From: Marisediminitalea oceani
Lineage (GTDB): Bacteria > Pseudomonadota > Gammaproteobacteria > Enterobacterales > Alteromonadaceae
Assembly (NCBI RefSeq): GCF_003731635.1
Contig: NZ_RCUA01000044.1
Location: 1-64,000, forward strand
Reading direction: 5' to 3'
DNA length: 64,000 nucleotides
The position numbers and the translations under genes were made by a program. This document shows, in pieces, positions 38,801 to 47,549 of this stretch (position 1 is the stretch's first letter; every line of letters begins with the position of its first letter). The notes beneath the pieces are model-generated. The model saw only the letters and a program-made list of their open reading frames with translations. It ran no database searches and had not been told where the DNA came from.

Positions 38801-39836
38801 AGGGAAAGTCTGTTTCGTGAAGATACTTTATCCCGGTATCATTGGCGTTGATTGTTAACAGGCCGAGTTGACTCGAACCAACAATGAGAGTCCCGTTCTC
38901 TAATTCCGCAATAGCGCCAATTGTTTTGATTTGTTCTAACGAATATTTGGGCTGTCCTTGTTTTAGCGCTGAAATGATATTTTTTTCATCGTTTAAATAG
39001 TACAGACCGGTCGCCGCAATCCATATTTGCCCGTTAGAGCTCACAAATATCTGGTCGACATCGTTGAGGCTATAAAGCGAGTCTGCAAAAGGATAATAAA
39101 TTGCCTTACTGGCAAGATCCCACTTGTAAACACCTCCTGGGCCTCCAACCAACAGATGGCCATTGTGCACTGAAACCGATGTAACTGAGTTAAGCATGGG
39201 AAAGTACTTTTCGATAGAATAAAAAGAAGTCTCCTCTAACAGTGGTTCGTGAACAACAAGCCCGCTCGCCTCAGGAAATACAAACCCAATATCAGGTAAA
39301 TATTCAGCCCCGTACATTCGCCTTAATCTGCCTGACTCCTGATTTTTATCTATTATCGTATTCGTACCCGTTTCAGTGTTATGGATGAGAATTTGATTAA
39401 TCAGGCTAATTCCCACGAATGGCTCAGCAACAGCTACTGCCCAGGACGACCTTGTAAGTTCGGGTGGTAAAGGGGAGGTCCTTAAGGAGCGATCTTCAGG
39501 TCTAAAGATGAACAGACCTGAGCCAAACTGCGAGATCCAGATATTTCCATCATTATCTAAGGTAAGATCAGATATATAACCATCGGACAGAGCCGAGTTT
39601 TCAGGGGAGTAGAAAGTAGAGGTTTCTCCAACCAGATCGAGGAATCCGTTCTCAGCGCCGAGATAGAGATGATTATCGTGCGTAACAATAGCGCGAACTA
39701 CGCCACTAGAGTCACCATTGAATTTCGTTTTTCCGACCCAGGCTGGCTCAACAGAGTAAGCATTGAAACTCCAGAGGATCAAAAAAAAGACAACGCCACA
39801 ACAAGTCCTTATTTTAAGATTGTTTGTCCTAAACAT
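35868..39836 (-). CDS. Hybrid two-component regulator (HTCS type) lacking canonical phosphoacceptor residues
   Basis: A 1322-residue single-chain sensor-regulator. The order is signal anchor (about 8-28), a beta-propeller sensor of two-component-regulator repeats (about 50-640), a Y_Y_Y-like beta domain (about 650-735), a membrane helix (about 745-770), dimerisation helices, an HATPase domain with N box, DNGPGM and GIGLNLA motifs, a receiver domain, and an AraC-type DNA-binding domain at the C terminus (SRASALLAMSDRQLNRTLSK). The H-box reads FSNLANEIKTPL, with Asn821 in place of the phosphorylated His (a CAT to AAT change). The receiver has Glu1112 (VTELNI) instead of Asp, and the acidic pair is VIER. 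Phosphotransfer is therefore doubtful, although ATP binding looks intact. It is divergent from the small GG-peptide gene 70 bases away. Known relatives sense glycans in the periplasm; the ligand here is unknown. Confidence 0.92.
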   Translation of the reverse strand: MFRTNNLKIRTCCGVVFFLILWSFNAYSVEPAWVGKTKFNGDSSGVVRAIVTHDNHLYLGAENGFLDLVGETSTFYSPENSALSDGYISDLTLDNDGNIWISQFGSGLFIFRPEDRSLRTSPLPPELTRSSWAVAVAEPFVGISLINQILIHNTETGTNTIIDKNQESGRLRRMYGAEYLPDIGFVFPEASGLVVHEPLLEETSFYSIEKYFPMLNSVTSVSVHNGHLLVGGPGGVYKWDLASKAIYYPFADSLYSLNDVDQIFVSSNGQIWIAATGLYYLNDEKNIISALKQGQPKYSLEQIKTIGAIAELENGTLIVGSSQLGLLTINANDTGIKYLHETDFPYRKDIEWLKSVTDSSALVGASDHQFKLDLLSGKLVDSPLSDFKSAPISIPDGSLFSTDDCVLMASDDVDSEVVAPVKDPENICGNLKPIAFQNGGNFYIYYEVESYAGFAQLSMNELRHYMNAPKGIRFISMQRNDALVVLDKKNRLYSMEELGVWIKHEAVNMQRFFVYCMYSHPTDDIIYLCTSGGGLKQYDLSSRQFNGAFTELNLPRFIRDGFVDGEGHHWLATNKGLFYTNGGSAYQFDSSDGVIDTDFNHQGLMPITDSQFVLVGDQMSYLIDTGKLAAYVQNRRAYKSIASVFSLQLINDNKKITTYPNNLLSETLASAPDEMIFEFASADYVYPHLHKLEYRLKGFHEDWQELPANMGTVAYSGLRFGDFDFQVRVVDSKSQAVQPISRYPFNIARPLWLTWQAYILYLAALALTIWLVVVLIKRHMAEKSRVLAAVIEQKQSALLESNRSITELLNKKEKIFSNLANEIKTPLMQILNPLTELRARPLTADIRGKLDLVYDNAGRLRGLTDQLAAVERIEHISGQVLQRYNIGNTLDFLVETWRPEALKKQLILSCDCDIRAPVLLIQDSLESLLNHLLINAVSYTQPGGQVRIKASHQADKLVVYIKDNGPGMDKAHLEFVTSRFAKGSNYNGNTNTGIGLNLANALALANDGWLELKSEPGTGTEVSVHLPFNPALTVENREALTVDDGTQRQVAEQSAQYRESNLPVVLVIERSHEACEYIINLLGESFNCYSTQSGMQALEIIPVLQPDVIVTELNITDISGVVFTEKLREQDVFADVPVMILTAASDYTSKLNSFKASVNDYLVKPVEREELVSRIESNLTYSRLAHRHNVSRSANDNVEDTPAYVKAILPRCDNEKDRKFIVKFLDVIESNYQDERFNRSRASALLAMSDRQLNRTLSKLLPDNFTMFLKKYRLEKSMPMLEQGLQITQIAFEVGFGSGAYYSRCFKQVYKVLPSDYQFPDK

Positions 39837-39906
39837 TCGCCCATCTCCGTATCTCTTTCCCTAGATTTACTTCATGTAACTCCCTACAACCAACGAGGAC
39901 TTCATT

Positions 39907-40083
39907 GTGAATATAGTACAAAAATTAACCATTTTCGAGCTTTCAGAACAGGACTGTCTCTTAGTACAGGGCGGTAGCGCAGCTTTACCTGCCGACTGGA
40001 GTAGCCTAGAAAAATTACCCTGTGGCCTGAGTGATAAAGTAGAAAAACCAGACCTGGTTATTTCGGTTAACACACAACCTTAG
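39907..40083 (+). CDS. 58-residue peptide with a double-glycine leader (RiPP/bacteriocin-like)
   Basis: The GTG start follows GAGGAC, an excellent ribosome-binding site, by 7 bases. The first 23 residues contain ELSEQDCLLVQGG, a near-perfect double-glycine leader: Leu at -12, Ser at -11, Val at -4, Gly-Gly at the cut site, with Cys where Leu usually sits at -7. The predicted core of 35 residues starts SAALPADWSSLEKLPCG and has a single Cys. Such leaders are cut and exported by C39-peptidase ABC transporters, none of which is in this window. The gene starts about 70 bases from the divergent regulator gene and its end overlaps the convergent umuC by 17 bases. Product and role are unproven. Confidence 0.6.
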   Translation: MNIVQKLTIFELSEQDCLLVQGGSAALPADWSSLEKLPCGLSDKVEKPDLVISVNTQP

Positions 40084-41323
40084 GCAAATGCCGCCAGTTA
40101 GTCGTGTATTGGGGTGACAGGTGTTCTCTTTTCATCCCCCATTCCGGGTGTATTCCTTTTGCGGCTGCGCCTATAGTCTGACTGCCGTAGCGGCTGTTTA
40201 TTGCATCCATGCATTGCATGAGTTTGGGGTTGTGAGCGAGTTCGGCGAACATATCGCTCTGCTCATGGGCAGTTTCGATAATCTCTATCGCGCCAACGCC
40301 ACACTTGTGTAATTTAATATTGGCTTTGTAAAGCGCGTGACTGGCATTAGACGCAGCCTGAACCAGCGCTCTGGTATCGTTAGTTGGCTGCGCAAAGCGA
40401 TGCTGAATCGCCTTGTGGTATTGTTCTGTATCCGCAAAGGGATTGGCGTGAGTAAATAAAGTGAGTAGCCAGGCTTTACTCTGCTGCCGGCGTAATTTCT
40501 CAGCTACTTTTTCAGCATGCCAGCAGAGGCTCTCACGCAGAAACTGTTCGCTGGTAACCGGTTGCCCGAACGCCCGCGTTGAGTATATTTGCTGCTTCTT
40601 CGCTCTTTCCTCATCCCACTTTATACACACGGTACCGTTGAGCTCTCTTACCGTTCTCTCCAGTTCTACTGAAAACTGTTTACGCAGCGCTTTAGGATCA
40701 AATTGTGCCAGCTGCCAGGCGTTTATTATACCTTGCTCACGCAACCGGGCAGCTATGCGTTTACCCACTCCCCAAACATCTTGGACATCCATTTGAAGTA
40801 GCACATGCCTACAAGCTTCCGGCGTATCGAGCACGGCAATGCCAGACTTATCGCCCAGCTTTTTACCTGCAAAGCTGGCAACCTTCGCAAGTGTGGGCGT
40901 TGCGCCTAAGCCAACACCTACCGGCAATCTGAGTTGCTGCCACACATCACTCTGTATGCGTTCAGCATAAACGCGCCAGCTTTCAGCAGGCCGCCAGCTA
41001 TCAAAAAATAAGAAGCACTCGTCTATGGAATATACATGCTGGTCAGGAGCGTACTGACCTACTACCTGCATCATCTTATTCGACAAGTAATCGTAGAGTT
41101 CATAGTTAGAAGAACGGATCACGGCATTGTGCTGTGCCAGCAGTTTTTTAACCTTGTAGTAGGGGCCAAACTTTTTGACGCCCAATTGCTTGGCGTGCTC
41201 ACAAAGAGCGCAAATACAGCCATCATTGTTGGTAAGCACAACAACCGGTCGCTGGCGAATGGCCGGGTCGAAGACTTTTTCGGCCGAAGCATAAAAGCTA
41301 TTGGCATCGACTAACGCATACAT
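40067..41323 (-). CDS. umuC: DNA polymerase V catalytic subunit UmuC
   Basis: A 418-residue Y-family polymerase for translesion synthesis after DNA damage. It begins MYALVDANSFYASAEKVFDP with the first catalytic Asp, has the second acidic site in HVYSIDECFL (Asp-Glu), the helix-hairpin-helix region VQDVWGVGKRIAARL and the little-finger domain after about 240. The start at 41323 aligns with E. coli UmuC; an in-frame ATG at 41335 would add four residues. It overlaps the umuD end by 13 bases and so is coupled to it. Regulation is by the LexA box at 41754. Confidence 0.96.
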   Translation of the reverse strand: MYALVDANSFYASAEKVFDPAIRQRPVVVLTNNDGCICALCEHAKQLGVKKFGPYYKVKKLLAQHNAVIRSSNYELYDYLSNKMMQVVGQYAPDQHVYSIDECFLFFDSWRPAESWRVYAERIQSDVWQQLRLPVGVGLGATPTLAKVASFAGKKLGDKSGIAVLDTPEACRHVLLQMDVQDVWGVGKRIAARLREQGIINAWQLAQFDPKALRKQFSVELERTVRELNGTVCIKWDEERAKKQQIYSTRAFGQPVTSEQFLRESLCWHAEKVAEKLRRQQSKAWLLTLFTHANPFADTEQYHKAIQHRFAQPTNDTRALVQAASNASHALYKANIKLHKCGVGAIEIIETAHEQSDMFAELAHNPKLMQCMDAINSRYGSQTIGAAAKGIHPEWGMKREHLSPQYTTNWRHLPKVVC

Positions 41324-41727
41324 TGGCTTAACCATCTAACATAACGGTGCATACGCACAGAACGCACCACTATCCCCTCCACCTCAAACAGATCACCGTC
41401 GCCCAATGCATAGGGCTTGTGATCAAGGCCAGGAGATAACAACACCTGTGCTTTGCGATCGTAGAGTTTACAAACAAAATTACCGTTTAAATTGGCCACT
41501 ATCACATCCAGTGAAGTGGGATGCGCCGCACGATCGACAATCAGCAGATCGCCGTCGAATATACCTACGCCTGTCATCGAGTCGCCCTGAGCCTGACCAA
41601 TAAACGTAGCTGTAGGGTGTTCTATAAGTAGCTCGTCGAGATCCAGCGCCAGCTGTTTATATTCAGCTGCCGGCGACTCGAAACCACTGATGCCAGCTTG
41701 CGCTGCAACGGGTATAACCTGAAGCAT
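41311..41727 (-). CDS. umuD: DNA polymerase V accessory protein UmuD
   Basis: A 138-residue S24 (LexA-like) protein. It is cleaved at the Ala-Gly bond near residues 11-12 (QAGISGFESPAAEY) when RecA filaments form, and the catalytic Ser50 (QGDSM) and Lys87 (VCKLY) are present. The cleaved dimer joins UmuC to make Pol V. The start at 41727 (ATG, MLQVIP) is preferred over a GTG at 41742 because it matches the E. coli N terminus. The LexA box lies about 27 bases before it. Confidence 0.94.
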   Translation of the reverse strand: MLQVIPVAAQAGISGFESPAAEYKQLALDLDELLIEHPTATFIGQAQGDSMTGVGIFDGDLLIVDRAAHPTSLDVIVANLNGNFVCKLYDRKAQVLLSPGLDHKPYALGDGDLFEVEGIVVRSVRMHRYVRWLSQCMR

Positions 41728-41753
41728 TGTTAACTTTACCACCTGTTAAAAAA

Positions 41754-41773
41754 TACTGTTTATTTATACAGTA
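41754..41773. promoter_or_regulatory. LexA (SOS) box between umuDC and yebG
   Basis: TACTGTTTATTTATACAGTA is a perfect match to the CTGT-N8-ACAG consensus, with an extended palindrome. It lies about 27 bases upstream of umuD and 46 bases upstream of yebG, between the divergent genes, so one LexA dimer probably controls both. Confidence 0.95.
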
Positions 41774-41819
41774 AATTGCGATAGAGTGACAAGGAATTTC
41801 ACAACAACGGAGTTACACA

Positions 41820-42107
41820 ATGGCTATCACAACACAATATGTGGTCTCTCATAAAGGGGTAGAAAAGTTGGTTACTACCGATAAAAAAGCAGCAGATCAA
41901 TACGATAAAATGCTCGATGTGGCCGATAATCTGGCCGTTTACATTGAGGCGAAAGGCATCAAGCTAGAAGAAGCGGTTGCCGAAGAGTTATCAATTATGC
42001 TGGCCAAAAATAAAGATAACCTGGCTAAGCTGCTCAAAGGCACCGATGCCGATACGCTGTTATCCAGTGAGAGCGCTGAAGTGGTAAAGCTAAAAGCCAA
42101 CGGCTAG
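41820..42107 (+). CDS. yebG: SOS-induced protein YebG
   Basis: A 95-residue YebG homologue, a conserved DNA-damage-inducible protein whose biochemical function is still unsettled. The family landmarks are seen: VVSHKGVEKLVTTDKKAADQYDKML at the N terminus and the ELSIMLAKNKDNLAKLLKG segment. ATG follows GGAGTTACACA. The LexA box 46 bases upstream explains its expected SOS control. It converges on the chemoreceptor gene across a weak hairpin (42144-42172). Confidence 0.95.
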   Translation: MAITTQYVVSHKGVEKLVTTDKKAADQYDKMLDVADNLAVYIEAKGIKLEEAVAEELSIMLAKNKDNLAKLLKGTDADTLLSSESAEVVKLKANG

Positions 42108-42143
42108 GGCAATAAACGCCGTTGGAATGATATAGCAGGGCTG

Positions 42144-42172
42144 CCAGGCTCAGCGATAATCACTAAGCCTGG
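42144..42172. terminator. Hairpin between convergent yebG and chemoreceptor gene
   Basis: CCAGGCTCAG pairs with CTAAGCCTGG with one mismatch around a 9-base loop. No T-run follows in either direction, so termination may be Rho-assisted. Confidence 0.5.
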
Positions 42173-42177
42173 TGGTG

Positions 42178-43764
42178 CTATTTGTTGCCAATTTCTTTTT
42201 CGATGTTGAAGCGCTTTATAACGCCATTAACTTCGGCAATGGTGGTATGCAGATGATCGCTGGCTTCCAGTGAACGCTCTGAACTGCGCTGAGTATCGGC
42301 AGCGCCATCGGCAATTTCAACAATTTGCTGATTAATATGCTCCGCTACAGCGCTTTGTTCTTCGACTGCAGCCGACATTTCGATGGTCATTTCAGAAATA
42401 CCCTGCACGGCAACATTGATATCAGACAGCGCCTGACGGGTGTCCTGCACAATACCGGCGCCGCGTTCTGCTGACTCCAGCCCGTTTTTAGACACTTTTA
42501 CAGCTCGCTCACTACGCGTGGCCAGAACCTGAATGATGTTATGAATACGATCTGTGGATTCGCGGGTTTTGGAAGCCAGGGCCCGCACCTCGTCGGCAAC
42601 CACAGCAAAGCCCCGCCCTTGCTCACCCGCCCGGGCAGCTTCGATAGCAGCGTTCAGCGCCAGCAAATTCGTTTGCTCAGCAATCGACGAGATAATGCTT
42701 GCCGCTTCACCAATATCACTGGTGCTCTGGTCTAGCTCGGTTACCGTAGCGGAAATAGTTTCCACTACCCCTTTTAGCTCATCAATGGCTGCTGCCGCAG
42801 ATTGCGCAGTCTGGTTTCCGGTTTCCACATTTCGCGCCGCAGAGCGGGCAGTATCGGCATTCTGTTCCACCCTCTCTGCCACTTCCTGGATAGACTGAGA
42901 CATCTGAGTCACTGCCGAAGCAATTTGTTGAGTTGCCTGATTTTGTTGCACCACTGCGGTAGACGTAATGGCCGCCTGCTCGTGGGTGGTGTTGGCAATA
43001 TGCTCCAGTGACGAAGCCGCGTCTTTGATACGGGTTAACGCTGTGCGACTGCGGGCAAGTTCACAACCAAGCACCAGCTTGGCTCTGGCCGATGCGCCAA
43101 AATCATCAAAATAAGTTTGCGAAACCACGGCGCTATCGTAAGAATCCGGGCTCAGGCCAATGAGCTCTTCCCATCTTTTTTCGCTTAAGGAATGCTGCCA
43201 CACCGCCATTATAATAAGCACTGCGGCGGTAACCACTGTAGGCACTAAACCGGCAAATAAGCCCAGAAAAATAAGCAGTGGGATACCCGCCCCCCAGAAC
43301 ACACTCAGTTTCTTGAGCATGTAAAGATAAATTTCGCTGGCCCTGGCCGCTGACTGACCATTACGGATCCGCTCATAGCGAGCGCTGGCACGGGCAACTT
43401 CGTGATCCAGAGCTGGCACCCTGACCGACTCATAACCAACAATTTCGTTGTTCTCGTAAACCGGCGTAACGAATGCCGACACCCAGTAATGGTCGCCATT
43501 TTTACGCCGGTTTTTTACCAGACCCATCCAAATCCGGCCTGTATGCAGGGTTTGCCACATTTCTTTGAACACCCCTTCCGGCATATCGGGGTGACGCACA
43601 AGATTATGGTTTTTATTTATTAGTTCCTCCCTGTCAAAACCGCTCACCTCCACAAAAGCGTCATTACAGTAGGTGATAATGCCGCGCTTGTCGGTAGATG
43701 AAATCAGCCGGTAGTGCTTAGGAAATTTGTATTCTTTTTGTGTAACTGGCTGGTTATTACGCAT
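42178..43764 (-). CDS. Methyl-accepting chemotaxis protein with N-terminal PAS domain (Aer-like)
   Basis: A 528-residue chemoreceptor. A PAS domain opens it (about 15-130, [33 protein letters not shown] is the Aer-type FAD/ligand pattern), then a pair of hydrophobic segments (about 155-200), and the cytoplasmic signalling domain with the highly conserved tip [35 protein letters not shown]. Aer-like architecture suggests sensing of redox or oxygen from the cytoplasm. ATG at 43764 is chosen, while a TTG 36 bases upstream is possible. The neighbour upstream is a soluble chemoreceptor on the same strand, with 220 bases between. Confidence 0.9.
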   Translation of the reverse strand: MRNNQPVTQKEYKFPKHYRLISSTDKRGIITYCNDAFVEVSGFDREELINKNHNLVRHPDMPEGVFKEMWQTLHTGRIWMGLVKNRRKNGDHYWVSAFVTPVYENNEIVGYESVRVPALDHEVARASARYERIRNGQSAARASEIYLYMLKKLSVFWGAGIPLLIFLGLFAGLVPTVVTAAVLIIMAVWQHSLSEKRWEELIGLSPDSYDSAVVSQTYFDDFGASARAKLVLGCELARSRTALTRIKDAASSLEHIANTTHEQAAITSTAVVQQNQATQQIASAVTQMSQSIQEVAERVEQNADTARSAARNVETGNQTAQSAAAAIDELKGVVETISATVTELDQSTSDIGEAASIISSIAEQTNLLALNAAIEAARAGEQGRGFAVVADEVRALASKTRESTDRIHNIIQVLATRSERAVKVSKNGLESAERGAGIVQDTRQALSDINVAVQGISEMTIEMSAAVEEQSAVAEHINQQIVEIADGAADTQRSSERSLEASDHLHTTIAEVNGVIKRFNIEKEIGNK

Positions 43765-43988
43765 CGAGTATGAAGCTCCCTTCTTGCTCCTGACGACCAA
43801 TAGCCGGGCTCACCCTATGTGAAGAATAAAGACGAATGCAGGGTACCCAACTACCTCTATCATTTAAAATAGACCATGAAATAAACAACCACCACTAAAC
43901 ACGTGGCGAAAATTCAAATGGCAGAGTGGAAGTAAAACAACAGGATAGTAAAGCGGGCGACTCCTTGCGAGCCACCTCCGGCGAATAG

Positions 43989-45077
43989 TTAGGGTTTTGC
44001 AGTGTGCGATATATTATCCAGTAAGGTGGTTACCTCCTGGCTGGCAGCTTCCATTTCCCGGAGCAACTGTTCACACTCAACATGGTTACCCGCAGCGTGT
44101 GCGCTGATAGCATTAACTCCGGCTTCATGAACGGCTGCATGGGGCCTGTCCAGACGCTTGAACGCATCGAGCTTAGCCATGTCTGTTGTCGCGTTGCTGC
44201 TATACCATTTACCCAGGCGGCAGCTTGTGTGATCGACAAAGTCTTGTTCTGACTTGGAAGAGCGTCCGGTAAGTACGGCATAAACCTCAGACTTCCATAC
44301 CACGTGATCAAGCTTTACGGTTTGGATAAAGGTTTGCAGGCTGGCAGAACGGATGGTGTTTTCCATTACATCACAGTGTTCAATCATGCCGGCATAATTA
44401 CTGTTAAGTGAGCTGATACCGTCGGCTAACTTACCATTATTGGTCTGCAATTCACCAACAGAAGACACCGCCACCTGAGTGGATTGAATGATACTTTTTA
44501 CCAGCTCAGAGACTTCACTTGCCGATTGATTGGTTTCATTTGCCAGAGAGCGTACTTCATCTGCCACCACGCTGAATCCGCGTCCGGCATCTCCGGCACG
44601 GGCAGCTTCAATGGCGGCATTCAGGGCCAGCAGGTTGGTCTGATCCGAGATACTGGTAATGGTGGTCACAAACTTATTGATGCTATCCGCCGTTTCAGAA
44701 AGGCCTTCGATGCTGTCACTCATGGCCGACATCATGGTATTCAGGCCGCTCATGTCACTCACGATCTGCTTCAGAGATTCGCTGGATTCAGCAAACAGGC
44801 GATGGTTCTCAGTAATTTTGTCGGTTTGCTCACTAATATCCTCAAACGAGGAGAGCACCGTCTGGCGAATTCCTTCTACCTGATTTAACGAATCAAGCAT
44901 GCTGTCGGTCAGGCCGGGCATATCAGATTCTTTGTTTTCCGCTTCAGCAAGTTGTGCTCTGAGCTCTCGGTTCTCTTCTTCCAGTGCAGCTAGTTGTGCC
45001 GCAAGCTCGGCGTTTTCTCTTTTGAGAACAGATACTTTTCCCTGCTCTTGATCAAGGGTTGTGCGAAATACAAACAA
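43989..45077 (-). CDS. Soluble chemoreceptor with C-terminal CZB (zinc-binding) domain
   Basis: A 362-residue cytoplasmic receptor without membrane segments. It has an N-terminal coiled coil (about 10-50), a signalling domain with the tip [23 protein letters not shown] (147-169), and a CZB domain from about 245. The CZB zinc ligands are visible as H258, C286, H313 and H317, the pattern that binds zinc and senses HOCl or metals in TlpD-like receptors. The start is TTG, backed by AGGAG 8 bases upstream, and no better start is seen. It probably reports cytoplasmic stress to CheA. It may be co-expressed with the PAS receptor gene downstream. Confidence 0.9.
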   Translation of the reverse strand: MFVFRTTLDQEQGKVSVLKRENAELAAQLAALEEENRELRAQLAEAENKESDMPGLTDSMLDSLNQVEGIRQTVLSSFEDISEQTDKITENHRLFAESSESLKQIVSDMSGLNTMMSAMSDSIEGLSETADSINKFVTTITSISDQTNLLALNAAIEAARAGDAGRGFSVVADEVRSLANETNQSASEVSELVKSIIQSTQVAVSSVGELQTNNGKLADGISSLNSNYAGMIEHCDVMENTIRSASLQTFIQTVKLDHVVWKSEVYAVLTGRSSKSEQDFVDHTSCRLGKWYSSNATTDMAKLDAFKRLDRPHAAVHEAGVNAISAHAAGNHVECEQLLREMEAASQEVTTLLDNISHTAKP

Positions 45078-45169
45078 ATCAACGGCTCCTGAGGTAAACG
45101 ATAAAACCCTACCATTACTGGTAGTATTGCGCGATTCTAAGAGTTGGCCAAAAATAATCCAGTGATTTA

Positions 45170-46171
45170 CTACTCAGGACTGCTCGTCGTACCTCTGAGG
45201 ATCAGTCGCGGGCTAAGAATATGCTGATATTCATGCCGGGTATGACCGTAAACCCGCTCAAGCACCCAGTGAGCCGCCATACTTCCGATTTTTTGTACCG
45301 GATAATCAATGGTGGTTAGCCCCGGCGAGAGATAACTGGCAAAGTCCACGTTATCAAACCCAATTACCGATACATCTTCCGGCACTCTGCGGCCCAGCTC
45401 GCGCAACGCAATCATTGCGCCGGAGGCCATTTCATCGTTTGCACAGGCTACCGCAGTAAATTTTGCGCCGCGGGCAACCAATGCACGAATCCCCTCAGTA
45501 CCGGATTTAGCCTGGAAGTTACCCTCGTAGGTAAGGTTGTCTGTGTATTCAACCCCCATGTCGGCAAGGGCCTGTTGGTGGCCGGTTAAACGGTTTTTAC
45601 CATCGGCTTTAAACAGCGAGCCGGCAATATAGGCGATTTGCGTGTGGCCAATATCGAGGAGGTGACGAGAGGCGAGATATCCGCCTTTTACGTTGTCGAG
45701 ACTAATGCAATTATCGCCGATCTCTTCAATAAAGCGGTTTACCACCACCAGTTCAACGCCCTGATGGACCAGATTCACCAGATACTCGTCGCTAACGGCT
45801 TCCACATGCAAAATCAACGCATCGCAACGGCGGCTGAGCAGAGCATCTATTTGTTCTTTTTCAATTTGTGCGTCGGAGTGACCGGTAGCGATCAGCATGT
45901 GTTTCTTGGCCTGCCGCAGGGCCTGCTCAGTGCCGCCCATCATCGCCCCGAAGAAAGAACCATGCAGTTCCGGTACAACGTACCCAATGGTATGGGTTTT
46001 ATTGGATGCCAGTGAAGCTGCCACAACATTATGGCGGTAACCCAGCTCCGCCATGGCCGTCATAACCAGTTCGCGGGTTTTCTCTTTTACCGTGCCGGTA
46101 TTGTTAATAACCCTGGATACGGTGGCAGACGATACACCGGCCTTTTCACTAACTTGTTTTATCGTGACCAT
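45170..46171 (-). CDS. LacI-family repressor of the beta-glucan locus
   Basis: A 333-residue regulator. The N-terminal helix-turn-helix and hinge read [32 protein letters not shown], followed by a periplasmic-binding-protein-like effector domain (about 60-333). The start at 46171 is taken because the HTH begins directly there, while an in-frame ATG at 46225 would add 18 residues and overlap the transporter. It is the third gene of a GH1-transporter-lacI set. Three LacI-type operators (TGTAARCGCTTKCA) flank the GH1/GH3 intergenic region, consistent with control by this protein. The effector is probably a beta-glucoside or glucose, which is inferred. Confidence 0.92.
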   Translation of the reverse strand: MVTIKQVSEKAGVSSATVSRVINNTGTVKEKTRELVMTAMAELGYRHNVVAASLASNKTHTIGYVVPELHGSFFGAMMGGTEQALRQAKKHMLIATGHSDAQIEKEQIDALLSRRCDALILHVEAVSDEYLVNLVHQGVELVVVNRFIEEIGDNCISLDNVKGGYLASRHLLDIGHTQIAYIAGSLFKADGKNRLTGHQQALADMGVEYTDNLTYEGNFQAKSGTEGIRALVARGAKFTAVACANDEMASGAMIALRELGRRVPEDVSVIGFDNVDFASYLSPGLTTIDYPVQKIGSMAAHWVLERVYGHTRHEYQHILSPRLILRGTTSSPE

Positions 46172-46181
46172 ATTAACTTCG

Positions 46182-47525
46182 CTATACGTTTTCCTGCTGG
46201 GGTTGCCGTGCCGTTTTAAGGGCATTGTGGATGTTGTCCACTCGCCGACTGTCCAGTTTATACCAGCGCATCAACAACACTACCACTAAAGACATAGCTG
46301 CCGGTATTAAACAAAAAGACAATGTTATACCGTGACTTACCCGCTCATCGATGTTATTTGCCTGGTAGCCAAAGTAGGCGAGCGCCCAACCCGCCAGCGC
46401 ACTGCCAAGTGCGATGCCTAATTTGATAAAAAACACTATGGTGGAGAAGGTCATGGCGGTTAAGCGTGTACCAGTTTGCAACTCACCGTAGTCAGTCACA
46501 TCGCCCATTTTTGACCACAATAATGGTGACGTCATTTGCAGTACGAAGCCCCATAAAAAATGAATCACCAAAGCCCCCGCCCACATGGTCGGAGGCAGGA
46601 AATAATTAACAATACACAACCCCGCGCAAGAAAGCTGTAGCACTTTGTATAACAGTACCTTGTCGCAGCGACGGGTAAATGGATGAGCCGATGCTGCGCC
46701 CAGAATGCCGCCCACCATCGCCAGCGAAACAAACAGCGTGACATCGTCGGGGCGTTGCAGCACATATTTTACGTAATAAATCGCCAGCGCATTGCGCAAT
46801 ACTATCCCGGTTAGCAACACCATACTGACGATACACAAAATACGGCACTGGTCGTTATGCCAGACTGCTTTTAACTGCTCCCGTACCGGTGAGGGTGGCC
46901 CATCGGCCGGCAATACTCTTTCCCTGGTGCCGGCGAAACACAATAGAAATAGCACCATCCCAACCAGTCCCATGGTCAGCATAGTAAGCTGATAACCCCG
47001 AGCATCGTTGCCCGCGCCATACCAATTCACCATTGGCAGCGTGCAAAGCGACACAATCAGTCCGCCCAACATGGCAAACACGAAGCGATAAGACTGTACC
47101 GACACCCGCTCCAGTGGACTTGCAGTTATCACACCGCCAAGCGCGGAATAAGGGATATTAATTGCGGTATACATCAGCATTAACAGCACATAGCTGGCAA
47201 TGGCGTAAATCAGCTTACCGTTGTAATCCGTATCGGGGGTGGTAAAAGCGAGTACGCTGATAAGTGCAAATGGCAAAGCCATCCACAGCAAATAGGGCCG
47301 GTAAGCGCCCCACCGGGTGCGGGTTTTATCGGCCAAAGAACCCATTAACGGATCGGTTACCGCATCAATCAGCCGTACTAATAAAAAGATACTGCCAACG
47401 GTCGCGGGATTGAGCCCAACCACATCGGTGTAGTAGAAAGTAAGAAACAAAATGACCGTCTGAAAGACAAAGTTGCTTGCTGTATCGCCAAGCCCGTATG
47501 CAACTTTTTCTTTTACACTAATCAT
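46182..47525 (-). CDS. GPH-family sugar:cation symporter (MFS)
   Basis: A 447-residue transporter with twelve membrane helices of the glycoside-pentoside-hexuronide family (MelB type). The landmarks are SVKEKVAYGLGDTASNFVFQ at the start, the conserved DAVTDPLMGSLADKTRTRWGAYRPYLLW cytoplasmic loop and TDYGELQTGTRLTAMTFS in the second half. It is 10 bases from the lacI start and 25 bases from the GH1 stop, all on the minus strand, so an operon GH1-transporter-lacI is likely. It should import a beta-glucoside such as cellobiose or laminaribiose with Na+ or H+. The substrate is inferred from context. Confidence 0.9.
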   Translation of the reverse strand: MISVKEKVAYGLGDTASNFVFQTVILFLTFYYTDVVGLNPATVGSIFLLVRLIDAVTDPLMGSLADKTRTRWGAYRPYLLWMALPFALISVLAFTTPDTDYNGKLIYAIASYVLLMLMYTAINIPYSALGGVITASPLERVSVQSYRFVFAMLGGLIVSLCTLPMVNWYGAGNDARGYQLTMLTMGLVGMVLFLLCFAGTRERVLPADGPPSPVREQLKAVWHNDQCRILCIVSMVLLTGIVLRNALAIYYVKYVLQRPDDVTLFVSLAMVGGILGAASAHPFTRRCDKVLLYKVLQLSCAGLCIVNYFLPPTMWAGALVIHFLWGFVLQMTSPLLWSKMGDVTDYGELQTGTRLTAMTFSTIVFFIKLGIALGSALAGWALAYFGYQANNIDERVSHGITLSFCLIPAAMSLVVVLLMRWYKLDSRRVDNIHNALKTARQPQQENV

Positions 47526-47549
47526 TAAATGTCCAGACAGCTATGGATT

